Source of the DNA: an uncultured Cocleimonas sp.
Lineage (GTDB): Bacteria > Pseudomonadota > Gammaproteobacteria > Thiotrichales > Thiotrichaceae
NCBI GenBank assembly: GCA_938041705.1
Contig: CALISP010000141.1
Location: 1-10,249, forward strand
Direction: 5' to 3'
Length of the DNA: 10,249 nucleotides
Numbering within the stretch: position 1 is the stretch's first letter; the number at the start of each line of letters is the position of its first letter. Positions 1-5,994 of the stretch are shown here, piece by piece. The translations under genes were made by a program, and so were the position numbers. Below the pieces are notes generated by a model, which was given only the letters and a program-made list of their open reading frames with translations, ran no database searches and was not told the DNA's origin.

Positions 1-199
1 TCGTTCACCGATTGCAAATAATGAAAGTTTTGAAAGATGGAAAGAAGACGGTGAAAAAGATTTAGCTACCGTTGCAAATGAGTACTATAAAAAGCAATTA
101 GCGGAGTATGAATTACCACCATTAGATCCTGAGATTGATGCGGCTCTCTTAGCATTTATTAAAGAGAGAAAAGAGTCATTCCCAGATATGAATTACTAA
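1..199 (+). CDS. Trimethylamine methyltransferase (MttB) family protein, C-terminal end only
   Basis: The reading frame begins at base 2 and runs 65 codons to TAA at 197-199; the 5' part lies outside the window. The visible tail contains LAEYELPPLDPEIDAALLAF followed by IKERKESFPD, which I recognise as the typical C-terminal signature of the MttB/COG5598 family. These cytoplasmic enzymes transfer a methyl group from trimethylamine, glycine betaine or related quaternary amines to a corrinoid protein. The position where pyrrolysine would occur is upstream of the window. The sequence therefore cannot say whether this is a true pyrrolysine TMA methyltransferase or one of the more common non-pyrrolysine homologues (MtgB-like and others). 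The latter is likelier for an aerobic proteobacterium, by inference. The PhyH-family gene follows 82 bases later on the same strand and may belong to the same pathway. Confidence 0.8.
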   Translation, partial: RSPIANNESFERWKEDGEKDLATVANEYYKKQLAEYELPPLDPEIDAALLAFIKERKESFPDMNY

Positions 200-225
200 T
201 CATAAAAGTACTAGGCATTGAAGGG

Positions 226-258
226 TATCTAAATAGGCATTTAACGCCTATTTAGATA
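226..258 (+). terminator. Perfect 13-bp stem-loop, putative terminator or operator
   Basis: Bases 226-238 (TATCTAAATAGGC) are exactly reverse-complementary to 246-258, with a 7-base loop. The stem sits 27 bases after the MttB-family stop and ends 23 bases before the PhyH start. The sequence after it is T-rich but interrupted (TTTCAATTATTT), so it would be only a moderate intrinsic terminator. It could instead be a protein-binding dyad controlling the downstream gene, or an mRNA-stabilising hairpin between two co-transcribed genes. Confidence 0.5.
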
Positions 259-281
259 TTTCAATTATTTGGAGTTAAGTT

Positions 282-1106
282 ATGTCGCTTAGCAAAGAGC
301 AGATAGAGCACTATCGTGAACATGGTTGGATCGCGCCCATAGATATTATGAGCGAAGACGAGGCGACCGCGATTAAAGTAAAACTGGAAGGAGCAGAAGC
401 GAAATATCCTGATCAGTTGAAAGCTCAAAACCGAAATAATCCGCATATATCATTTCCCTTTATTGCGGACTTAGCTTTTAACAAAAAAATCGTATCAGCC
501 GCTGCTTCTTTGATTGGTGAAGATATTTCTTTATGGAGTTCGGTTCTTTTTGCCAAAGATCCAAATTCGAGCTCTTATGTCAGTTGGCATCAAGACGCAA
601 CTTATATGGCGATGAAGTCTGATAATCATGTCACTGGTTGGTTTGCGTTAACTCATAGTGAAGTAGAAAGTGGGTGTGTTGCTGTAATACCAGAAACGCA
701 TCATGATGGTATCGTTGTGCATAAAGATACCTTTGGTAATGACAATATCCTTACTCGCGGACAAAAAATTGAGAATATTGATGCATCAAAAGCAATTAAT
801 TTAATATTAAAGCCGGGGCAAATGTCATTTCATCACCCTTGGCTGGTACATGGTTCATTACCAAATCGAAGTAACTATCGTCGTATAGGAATCGCACTAC
901 AAACTTATATGAGCCCTGAGGTTCGCCCAACTCGTGGAGAACATCACGTGATGCATATTCAGGGTACAAAACCGATTCAAGATTTTATTTCAGTACCACG
1001 TCCAAACGAAGAATGCTCAGATGGAAACATAAGAGCTCGTGAAGCAGCCAATAAAGCTTTTTCTGATGTACTTTATCAAGGAGCTAAGATTAGAAGGAGG
1101 TTATAG
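282..1106 (+). CDS. Phytanoyl-CoA dioxygenase (PhyH) family Fe(II)/2-oxoglutarate oxygenase
   Basis: This 274-residue protein is probably a cytoplasmic non-haem iron hydroxylase that couples 2-oxoglutarate decarboxylation to substrate oxidation. The iron triad is visible: H103 and D105 in SWHQDATYM, and H190 in HHPWLVHGSLPNRS. R200 or R201 is placed to bind the 2-oxoglutarate carboxylate. The Asp of HxD is kept, which argues for hydroxylation rather than halogenation, since halogenases of this fold carry Gly or Ala there. The length is normal for the family. ATG 282 is preceded by GGAG at 271-274 with 7 bases spacing. The substrate cannot be read from sequence. The family includes phytanoyl-CoA and ectoine hydroxylases and many small-molecule oxygenases. 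Following an MttB-like gene, a methylated or quaternary amine or its breakdown product is a reasonable guess. Confidence 0.85.
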   Translation: MSLSKEQIEHYREHGWIAPIDIMSEDEATAIKVKLEGAEAKYPDQLKAQNRNNPHISFPFIADLAFNKKIVSAAASLIGEDISLWSSVLFAKDPNSSSYVSWHQDATYMAMKSDNHVTGWFALTHSEVESGCVAVIPETHHDGIVVHKDTFGNDNILTRGQKIENIDASKAINLILKPGQMSFHHPWLVHGSLPNRSNYRRIGIALQTYMSPEVRPTRGEHHVMHIQGTKPIQDFISVPRPNEECSDGNIRAREAANKAFSDVLYQGAKIRRRL

Positions 1107-1148
1107 TCTATAGTTTCTCGTACTAGTATCTCAAGAAGTAAGGTTTAA

Positions 1149-1856
1149 ATGACAAATCGTCAATCGAACATCATATTTTATAGCGTTATATCTATAATAA
1201 TTTACGCACTAATAATAAATTATACTCATCCAGAATTTTATGAAAATTTCTCAAAAAGTAAAGATGAGCTTTCAATAAAAGAGTCGATGGATAAGGGAGA
1301 ATATAATATCGCCCTAACGATTTATCAAAAAATTGAACAAGAAAGAATAGATAGTAATAACGAAAATAACGTTGAAACTGCAACTGTTTATGAAGATATG
1401 GCACAACTATATTCTTTACTTGGCAATAAAATAGAAGAAAAAAATTACTATTTGAAATCTATCGATATCAAACAGAACTTGAAAAAAGTAGACGTATTCA
1501 GCTTTGCTGAAACTTATTCAAAATTGGGCGCAATTGCTGAAAAAGAAACACAATACGATCAAGCGCAAGTGTTTTATGAAAAGTCATTATTGAAGCGATT
1601 AGGTAATACCGAAAAAGAAGAAGATGAAGGTATGATTGATGGTATGCATCAAAGCCGACAAAGGTATATGAGATTAAATAATGAAGGGACAATTGATGTA
1701 TTTAAAAAATTAGGAGCAATACACACAATAAAAAAAGAAAACGATATTGCAAAAAAATATTATGAAAGGGCTTTAACTGCAAGCAATTTAACTTTTGGAG
1801 AAGAAGACAATAAAACCTTAGAAATAAAAAAGACAATGAAGCGTTTGGGATATTAA
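1149..1856 (+). CDS. Membrane-anchored tetratricopeptide (TPR) repeat protein, unknown role
   Basis: I do not recognise a named gene. The 235-residue protein has one hydrophobic helix near the N-terminus (about residues 8-26, IIFYSVISIIIYALIINY) and no clear signal-peptidase site, so it is probably a single-pass inner-membrane protein. The rest is charged and helical with TPR-like units at about 40-66, 76-109, 118-149 and 181-214; NDIAKKYYERAL and YDQAQVFYEKSLLKR are typical second-helix patterns. A highly acidic loop (EKEEDEG) lies near residues 155-161. TPR arrays are protein-protein scaffolds, so a role in assembling or tethering a complex is the most one can say. The start is supported by GAAGTAAGG just upstream (AAGG at 1140-1143, 5 bases spacing). 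It begins 42 bases after the PhyH gene. The coding sequence is Lys/Asn/Ile-rich and looks more AT-rich than the core genes downstream. Confidence 0.7.
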   Translation: MTNRQSNIIFYSVISIIIYALIINYTHPEFYENFSKSKDELSIKESMDKGEYNIALTIYQKIEQERIDSNNENNVETATVYEDMAQLYSLLGNKIEEKNYYLKSIDIKQNLKKVDVFSFAETYSKLGAIAEKETQYDQAQVFYEKSLLKRLGNTEKEEDEGMIDGMHQSRQRYMRLNNEGTIDVFKKLGAIHTIKKENDIAKKYYERALTASNLTFGEEDNKTLEIKKTMKRLGY

Positions 1857-2026
1857 GAATGAGTATTTAAAGAGCTGTTAAGTTATCAAAATACAACTCT
1901 ATGAAATGCTATTCACTATATTTAAATATTTACTTAAACTGTTTTTTAATAGAAAAACATATATTTATTAGTATAAGAATTTAGGTAGAATGATTAGGGT
2001 TATTCAGTTTTTGAAGGGGTTATTTG

Positions 2027-3715
2027 ATGAACAGCACAAGATTTATAAGTAAAACTACCATTCTTATGGGATTTTTATTGGTAGCTTCAGGAGTATTTAG
2101 TTTTGCCTTTGCAGACTATTCAGTTCCGGTCAGCCATTCGCATAATGGTCGAGAACATAGTCATCAATTACCTAAAGAAGGAGTCTTTCATCGCCATGGT
2201 ATCGGCCAGATAGGCAAACCAACTCAAGCACAAAATCAATCTCAAAATAAGGTGATTTACAGTAGCAGTACAACTATTCCGAATAATACTAATAACAGTA
2301 CAAGTAATCAGACAACAACGACTTATAAGCCACCTAAGCCGAATACTTATAGAAGCCCTAATGTGGTTACTATCGATCCAAGCATACATACTCACGCAGG
2401 ACGAGAGCACAAACATCCTCTACCAAATCAAGGTGTTTATCACCGTCATGGCGCTAATGGTGCAACTGGTCAGCGAGTAATTAATAATCGTTCTAGTAAT
2501 GTTGTTTATGATGATATTGAAAAGGCTCCTAGCTATGGCTCAAGTAGGACTAGAACAGCAAATAATGGTTCTTTAGTTAATGGAAATACTTCAAATAATA
2601 GAGCTATTAATAATCAGAATAGATCAGGTTCTAAGCACTGGAATAATGCAAGAGGGCTTAGTAAATTTGTTAAAGGTTCGACACGATGTCGTCCAGGCTC
2701 TAAGTATTGCAATGTCTGTGCGGTAAATGTTCAACAACAATTTCAAAAAGCAGCCACAAAACAGATTAATTGGAGTAGAAAGCGTTGGAATTTCACTTGG
2801 CCACAAGGCTACCCACCACAAAATGTTCGGCCATTAGATGTATTTGATGGTGATCCTAAATATGCATTAGGTATACCGGATACGCATGTACAAGGTTTCG
2901 TGCGTACTAATTCTAATCTATTCCCTTATGCAGGAAGTCATAGTCATAAACGCAAAGGTGGTATTTTTGTAATAAAACAAGGTGCTAATGGCGAACAATT
3001 CTTATCATCGTTACATCAAACTTCAGGTAGACACCCAAGTGGAGTGCAGGTGATTGGTCGATACTTGATTTATGGAGAAGGTTCGCGTTTGTTTTTTAAA
3101 GATATTAATAGCCAAAACCAAGACTATGATATCCGTCTGGTTGCGCCTAATGCTCAGTTTGGCGGTGGTTTAGGTATTATAAAGTTAGCAAGAGATAATC
3201 ACTTGCTCATTACTACAGGTCCCGGTGGGCAAAAATCAGGAACTCGTTTTAATCGTTTTTATCATTTGAAAAGTGTAAATGGTCGTCCAGTTTCATTGAG
3301 TTTTATTAATGAATCAACAACTAAAAAACCTCAACAATGGCCTAATATTTTTAACTACTCAGAGAATATGTCATTGATTACTGAATGTGGCACAGGTGAT
3401 GTTTATTCAGTTCACACCACTGGTGATGAGCAAGGAATTTCTGCAATATCTGGTAAAGGTTATTGGCGTTTATCTAAATTAGTCAGCAACGGTAAAGCCT
3501 TGGGATTAACAGCAGTTAATGGCTTTACAACTGGACAGGATATGAAACGTTGTAATGTTCGTGCTTCCGCAACCGTTAATGTCAACCCTCAAAATCGTTT
3601 GGAATTTGTTTGTCATGGGTATGCTAAAGACCCTGATGGTTCAGGATTTAATGTGTTAGGGAAATCTAGCAGAAACCGAGATAAATTTTATTACAATGTA
3701 GGTGTTGTTCGTTAG
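2027..3715 (+). CDS. Exported His-rich protein with duplicated histidine motif, unknown function
   Basis: I do not recognise this 562-residue protein. It has a signal peptide (basic MNSTRFISK, hydrophobic TILMGFLLVASGVFSF, likely cleavage after AFA at residue 29), so it should be periplasmic or secreted. Residues 37-58 and 121-142 are two copies of one motif: HxHxGREHxH, one residue, then LPxxGVxHRHG. A third SHSH occurs at 304-307. The copies are joined by Asn/Ser/Thr/Gln-rich, probably disordered linkers (about 60-118 and 143-205). From about residue 206 the protein looks folded. It has CX6CX2C at 221-231, then Gly-rich alternating strands (for example GGIFVIKQ, QVIGRYLIYGEG) that resemble a beta-propeller, and further Cys at 454, 509 and 529. 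The His clusters suggest transition-metal (Zn, Cu, Ni) binding, by inference. ATG 2027 is chosen because GAAGGGG at 2013-2019 lies 7 bases upstream; TTG 2024 is a less likely alternative. A strong terminator follows. Confidence 0.75.
   Translation: MNSTRFISKTTILMGFLLVASGVFSFAFADYSVPVSHSHNGREHSHQLPKEGVFHRHGIGQIGKPTQAQNQSQNKVIYSSSTTIPNNTNNSTSNQTTTTYKPPKPNTYRSPNVVTIDPSIHTHAGREHKHPLPNQGVYHRHGANGATGQRVINNRSSNVVYDDIEKAPSYGSSRTRTANNGSLVNGNTSNNRAINNQNRSGSKHWNNARGLSKFVKGSTRCRPGSKYCNVCAVNVQQQFQKAATKQINWSRKRWNFTWPQGYPPQNVRPLDVFDGDPKYALGIPDTHVQGFVRTNSNLFPYAGSHSHKRKGGIFVIKQGANGEQFLSSLHQTSGRHPSGVQVIGRYLIYGEGSRLFFKDINSQNQDYDIRLVAPNAQFGGGLGIIKLARDNHLLITTGPGGQKSGTRFNRFYHLKSVNGRPVSLSFINESTTKKPQQWPNIFNYSENMSLITECGTGDVYSVHTTGDEQGISAISGKGYWRLSKLVSNGKALGLTAVNGFTTGQDMKRCNVRASATVNVNPQNRLEFVCHGYAKDPDGSGFNVLGKSSRNRDKFYYNVGVVR
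2135..2200 (+). repeat. Histidine motif, copy 1 (protein-level repeat)
   Basis: This stretch encodes residues 37-58 of the exported His-rich protein, with His at 37, 39, 44, 46, 55 and 57. It matches copy 2 in spacing at every His and in GRE, LP, GV and HRHG. The DNA of the two copies has diverged at many codon positions, which points to an old, selected duplication rather than recent slippage. Confidence 0.85.
2387..2452 (+). repeat. Histidine motif, copy 2 (protein-level repeat)
   Basis: This stretch encodes residues 121-142, with His at 121, 123, 128, 130, 139 and 141. It lies 84 residues after copy 1 and is separated from it by a low-complexity linker. The six His positions are in exactly the same register as in copy 1. 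Confidence 0.85.
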
Positions 3716-3738
3716 TCTATAAGTTATTACATATACCT

Positions 3739-3766
3739 AAAGAGCCACTTTAAGTGGCTCTTTTTT
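3739..3766 (+). terminator. Strong Rho-independent terminator after the His-rich gene
   Basis: AGAGCCACT at 3741-3749 pairs perfectly with AGTGGCTCT at 3753-3761 across a 3-base loop (TTA). Two more A-T pairs extend the base, and a run of T follows (3761-3766). It starts about 25 bases after the TAG at 3713-3715, so it should end the upstream transcript and separate it from glyA. Confidence 0.92.
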
Positions 3767-3817
3767 ATTTATTTAAGATTATTTTAATATTTATCTTAAG
3801 ACTTAGAGAATTATTGT

Positions 3818-3866
3818 GAGTCGTCGCAAAAATTCTAAAAAGAGACGGCTTGGTGTCTTTTTTTTA
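3818..3866 (+). promoter_or_regulatory. Overlapping alternative hairpins, terminator-like, possible attenuator or small-RNA end
   Basis: AAAAAGAGAC at 3837-3846 can pair with the GTC and T-run at 3855-3864 (one G-U pair, 8-base loop), giving an intrinsic-terminator shape that runs into T's. The GAC of this stem also belongs to a competing helix, 3818-3825 with 3844-3851 (8 pairs, two of them G-U). The two helices exclude each other, the geometry expected of a terminator/antiterminator. With such AT-rich sequence this could be chance. Confidence 0.35.
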
Positions 3867-3875
3867 TAGTCACTC

Positions 3876-3907
3876 TGGTACTGTGTTATCGTGATAAATA
3901 TGTACCA
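3876..3907 (+). promoter_or_regulatory. 32-bp interrupted palindrome, candidate operator or hairpin
   Basis: TGGTAC at 3876-3881 is the exact reverse complement of GTACCA at 3902-3907. Centred between them, TTATC at 3886-3890 is the reverse complement of GATAA at 3893-3897. The two half-sites share one centre, separated by symmetric 4-base non-pairing spacers. This is the form of an operator for a dimeric regulator; it could also fold as an RNA hairpin. No known consensus is recognised. Confidence 0.45.
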
Positions 3908-3936
3908 TAATCGCTTTTTTATATGTTTATTTGTAA

Positions 3937-3991
3937 ATGCTTTTTGGATAAGAAAATTACTATAAAAGCATAAGTATTCTTTACTTTTATA
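3937..3991 (+). repeat. Three-armed inverted repeat with mutually exclusive pairings
   Basis: ATGCTTTT (3937-3944) is the exact reverse complement of AAAAGCAT (3964-3971). The overlapping TATAAAAG (3961-3968) is the exact reverse complement of CTTTTATA (3984-3991). The middle segment can therefore pair with either neighbour, but not both. The sequence is AT-rich, so stability would be modest. Confidence 0.35.
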
Positions 3992-4121
3992 AGAGCACTT
4001 CATTCCATAGTATTAGATTTATTTACAGATAGATTTTATTGTTATTTTTTTGCATTTAACTAAGTTATGATTTGGTTAAACTTAATACCATTGATAAACA
4101 CAACCCTCGGAGCATTCATTA

Positions 4122-5384
4122 ATGTTTTCTAAAGATATGACCATTGCTAGTTACGATTCAGAGTTATCTAGCGCAATTTCCGCTGAAATCCAACGTCAGG
4201 AAGATCACATAGAGTTGATCGCTTCTGAAAACTACACTAGTCCGCGTGTTATGGAAGCACAGGGTTCAGTTTTAACCAATAAATATGCTGAAGGCTATCC
4301 AGGGAAGAGATACTACGGTGGTTGTGAATTTGTCGACATTGCAGAACAACTTGCTATTGATCGTGCTAAAGAGTTATTTGGTGCTGATTATGCAAACGTA
4401 CAACCTCATTCAGGATCATCTGCGAACCTCGCAGTCTATATGGCTTTATTAGAGCCAGGTGATACTGTGTTAGGCATGTCACTAGCTCATGGTGGTCATT
4501 TAACTCACGGTTCACATGTAAGTTTCTCAGGTAAAGTCTACAATGCTGTGCAGTATGGTATCGATGAAGATGGCATTATCGACTACGAAGAAGTAGCAAC
4601 TTTAGCGCGTGAACACAAACCGAAAATGGTTATTGCTGGTTTCTCTGCATACTCACAAGTCATTGATTGGCAGCGTTTTCGTGATATTGCAGACGAAGTT
4701 GGTGCTTACTTGTTCGTTGATATGGCTCACGTTGCTGGACTAGTTGCAGCAGGTGTATATCCATCTCCAGTACAAATTGCTGATGTTTGTACATCGACTA
4801 CACATAAAACATTACGTGGTCCACGTGGTGGTATCATTGTTGCTAAAGCTAACCCAGAAATTGAGAAGAAACTTAATTCATTAGTTTTTCCTGGTACTCA
4901 GGGTGGTCCTTTGATGCATGCCATCGCTGGTAAAGCGGTAGCATTTAAAGAAGCATTAGAGCCAGAATTTAAAACTTATCAACAGCAAGTTGTTAAGAAT
5001 GCTCAGGCGATGGCAAATACATTTATGGAACGTAAATTCAATATCGTTTCAGGCGGTACCGAGAATCATTTGTTCTTACTTGATCTTATCGACAAAGGCC
5101 TAACGGGTAAAGTTGCTGATGCAGCATTAGGAAATGCTCACATTACTGTGAACAAAAATTCAGTACCGAATGATCCTCAGTCACCATTTGTAACAAGTGG
5201 TTTACGTATTGGTTCACCTGCAATAACAACACGCGGTTTTAATGAAGAAGATAGTGCGCAATTAGCACATTGGATTTGTGACGTGTTGGAATCAATAGCG
5301 AAAGACGAAAATGATGTTTCTGTTATTAACGAAGTGAAAGCTAAAGTTACTGAAATCTGTCAACGTCTCCCTGTTTATAAATAA
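4122..5384 (+). CDS. glyA: Serine hydroxymethyltransferase
   Basis: This cytoplasmic PLP enzyme converts serine and tetrahydrofolate to glycine and 5,10-methylene-THF, the main one-carbon source for purine, thymidylate and methionine synthesis. The 420-residue length matches the family (E. coli 417). Key features are visible: HIELIASENYTS near the N-terminus, the cofactor-binding SGSSAN at about 97-102, D200 and H203 in FVDMAHVAG, and the PLP Schiff-base lysine K229 in STTHKTLRGPRGG, the same number as in E. coli. The C-terminal TSGLRIGSPAITTRG is also intact. The start MFSKDM aligns with E. coli MLKREM, favouring ATG 4122 over the internal ATG at 4137. GGAG at 4109-4112 is the ribosome binding site. 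nrdR follows after 29 bases and is probably co-transcribed. The long structured upstream region suggests regulation, unproven. Confidence 0.98.
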   Translation: MFSKDMTIASYDSELSSAISAEIQRQEDHIELIASENYTSPRVMEAQGSVLTNKYAEGYPGKRYYGGCEFVDIAEQLAIDRAKELFGADYANVQPHSGSSANLAVYMALLEPGDTVLGMSLAHGGHLTHGSHVSFSGKVYNAVQYGIDEDGIIDYEEVATLAREHKPKMVIAGFSAYSQVIDWQRFRDIADEVGAYLFVDMAHVAGLVAAGVYPSPVQIADVCTSTTHKTLRGPRGGIIVAKANPEIEKKLNSLVFPGTQGGPLMHAIAGKAVAFKEALEPEFKTYQQQVVKNAQAMANTFMERKFNIVSGGTENHLFLLDLIDKGLTGKVADAALGNAHITVNKNSVPNDPQSPFVTSGLRIGSPAITTRGFNEEDSAQLAHWICDVLESIAKDENDVSVINEVKAKVTEICQRLPVYK

Positions 5385-5400
5385 GCTAATACAAGTATAA

Positions 5401-5406
5401 AAGGAG
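5401..5406 (+). promoter_or_regulatory. Ribosome binding site deciding the TTG start of nrdR
   Basis: AAGGAG lies 7 bases before TTG 5414. Together with the conserved N-terminus (Met-His-Cys-Pro) that begins directly at this codon, it fixes the start at a TTG rather than any downstream ATG, which would delete the zinc ribbon. Confidence 0.85.
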
Positions 5407-5413
5407 ACTTAAC

Positions 5414-5917
5414 TTGCATTGCCCTTATTGTGGTCATGATGATACGCGAGTCGTAGATTCGAGGTTAGCTAATGAGGGCGATCAAGTTAGGCGCCGCAGA
5501 GAATGTGCATCAGAGACTTGTAAAGAGCGGTTTAGTACTTTCGAGTATGCTGTTTTTAACATGCCGCCAGTAGTTAAATCTGGTGGGGAAAAACAAGCTT
5601 TTAATGTTCATAAACTTCGCGGCGGTTTGATGCGTGCTACACAAAAGCGACCGGTTGATGCAAAGTCAATCGATCGTGCTGTATTGGAAATTCAGAAAAA
5701 AGTCTTAAATTCAGATAGTAATGATATAACTTCTAGTGTTATTGGTGAATTTGTAATGGAAGAGTTACGTAAAATGGACGATGTAGCTTATATTCGTTTT
5801 GCTTCTGTTTATCGAGACTTTAATGATATCGGAGAATTTATTGATGCCATTGAAGGTCTTGAAAATAGTCCAACTCCAGAGTTAAAGAAGCGTCAGCATA
5901 AGTTACCTGGTTCTTAA
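5414..5917 (+). CDS. nrdR: Transcriptional repressor NrdR, with an altered zinc knuckle
   Basis: NrdR is a nucleotide-sensing repressor that binds NrdR boxes upstream of ribonucleotide reductase operons. The N-terminal zinc ribbon has C3 and C6 (MHCPYC), the basic VRRRREC stretch, and C31 and C36. The ATP-cone follows (about residues 50-140), with VVKSGGEKQAFNVHKL, RATQKRPV and the highly conserved VAYIRFASVYR at 124-134. The second Cys pair is CX4C (C-ASET-C); the E. coli and Pseudomonas proteins have CX2C there, so two extra residues are inserted. The C-terminus carries an extra tail (NSPTPELKKRQHKLPGS), giving 167 residues against about 150. Translation starts at TTG. The glyA-nrdR-ribD order is common in proteobacteria. 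The gene probably shares the glyA transcript. Confidence 0.96.
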   Translation: MHCPYCGHDDTRVVDSRLANEGDQVRRRRECASETCKERFSTFEYAVFNMPPVVKSGGEKQAFNVHKLRGGLMRATQKRPVDAKSIDRAVLEIQKKVLNSDSNDITSSVIGEFVMEELRKMDDVAYIRFASVYRDFNDIGEFIDAIEGLENSPTPELKKRQHKLPGS

Positions 5918-5994
5918 GCCTATCTAGTGTTTATTCAGTAGTTTTAGCTTTCTTTAAAAATACCGGCCTATAAATACTTGTCTATACTCATAAC

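Larger units (their letters stand above)
3771..4121 (+). other. 350-bp non-coding, structure-rich region upstream of glyA
   Basis: No convincing gene is present on either strand. The stretch is very AT-rich and holds several inverted repeats, annotated separately at 3818-3866, 3876-3907 and 3937-3991. A possible -10 box (TATGAT) lies at 4066-4071 but lacks a good -35 partner. The glyA ribosome binding site is GGAG at 4109-4112. No MetR (TGAA-N5-TTCA) or PurR operator, which control glyA in E. coli, is apparent. Confidence 0.6.

Noticed and set aside
1094..1100. Perfect AAGGAGG Shine-Dalgarno match at the end of the PhyH gene
   Set aside because: No ATG, GTG or TTG lies within reach downstream (1101-1112). 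The bases are the Arg codons at the end of the PhyH protein.
282..1106. Non-haem iron halogenase
   Set aside because: The iron-binding motif is H103-Q-D105. Halogenases of this fold lack the Asp.
2024..2026. TTG as start of the His-rich protein
   Set aside because: ATG follows immediately at 2027 with better spacing (7 bases) from GAAGGGG. The TTG would add one residue only.
3803..4003. Minus-strand ORF of 66 codons in the glyA upstream region
   Set aside because: It runs through the hairpins, has no recognisable domain, consists of AT-driven Lys/Tyr/Phe-rich sequence and has no supporting context, so it looks like a chance frame.
3771..4121. tRNA or known structured RNA gene
   Set aside because: No T-loop motif (GGTTCGANTCC), no cloverleaf-compatible stems and very low GC content.
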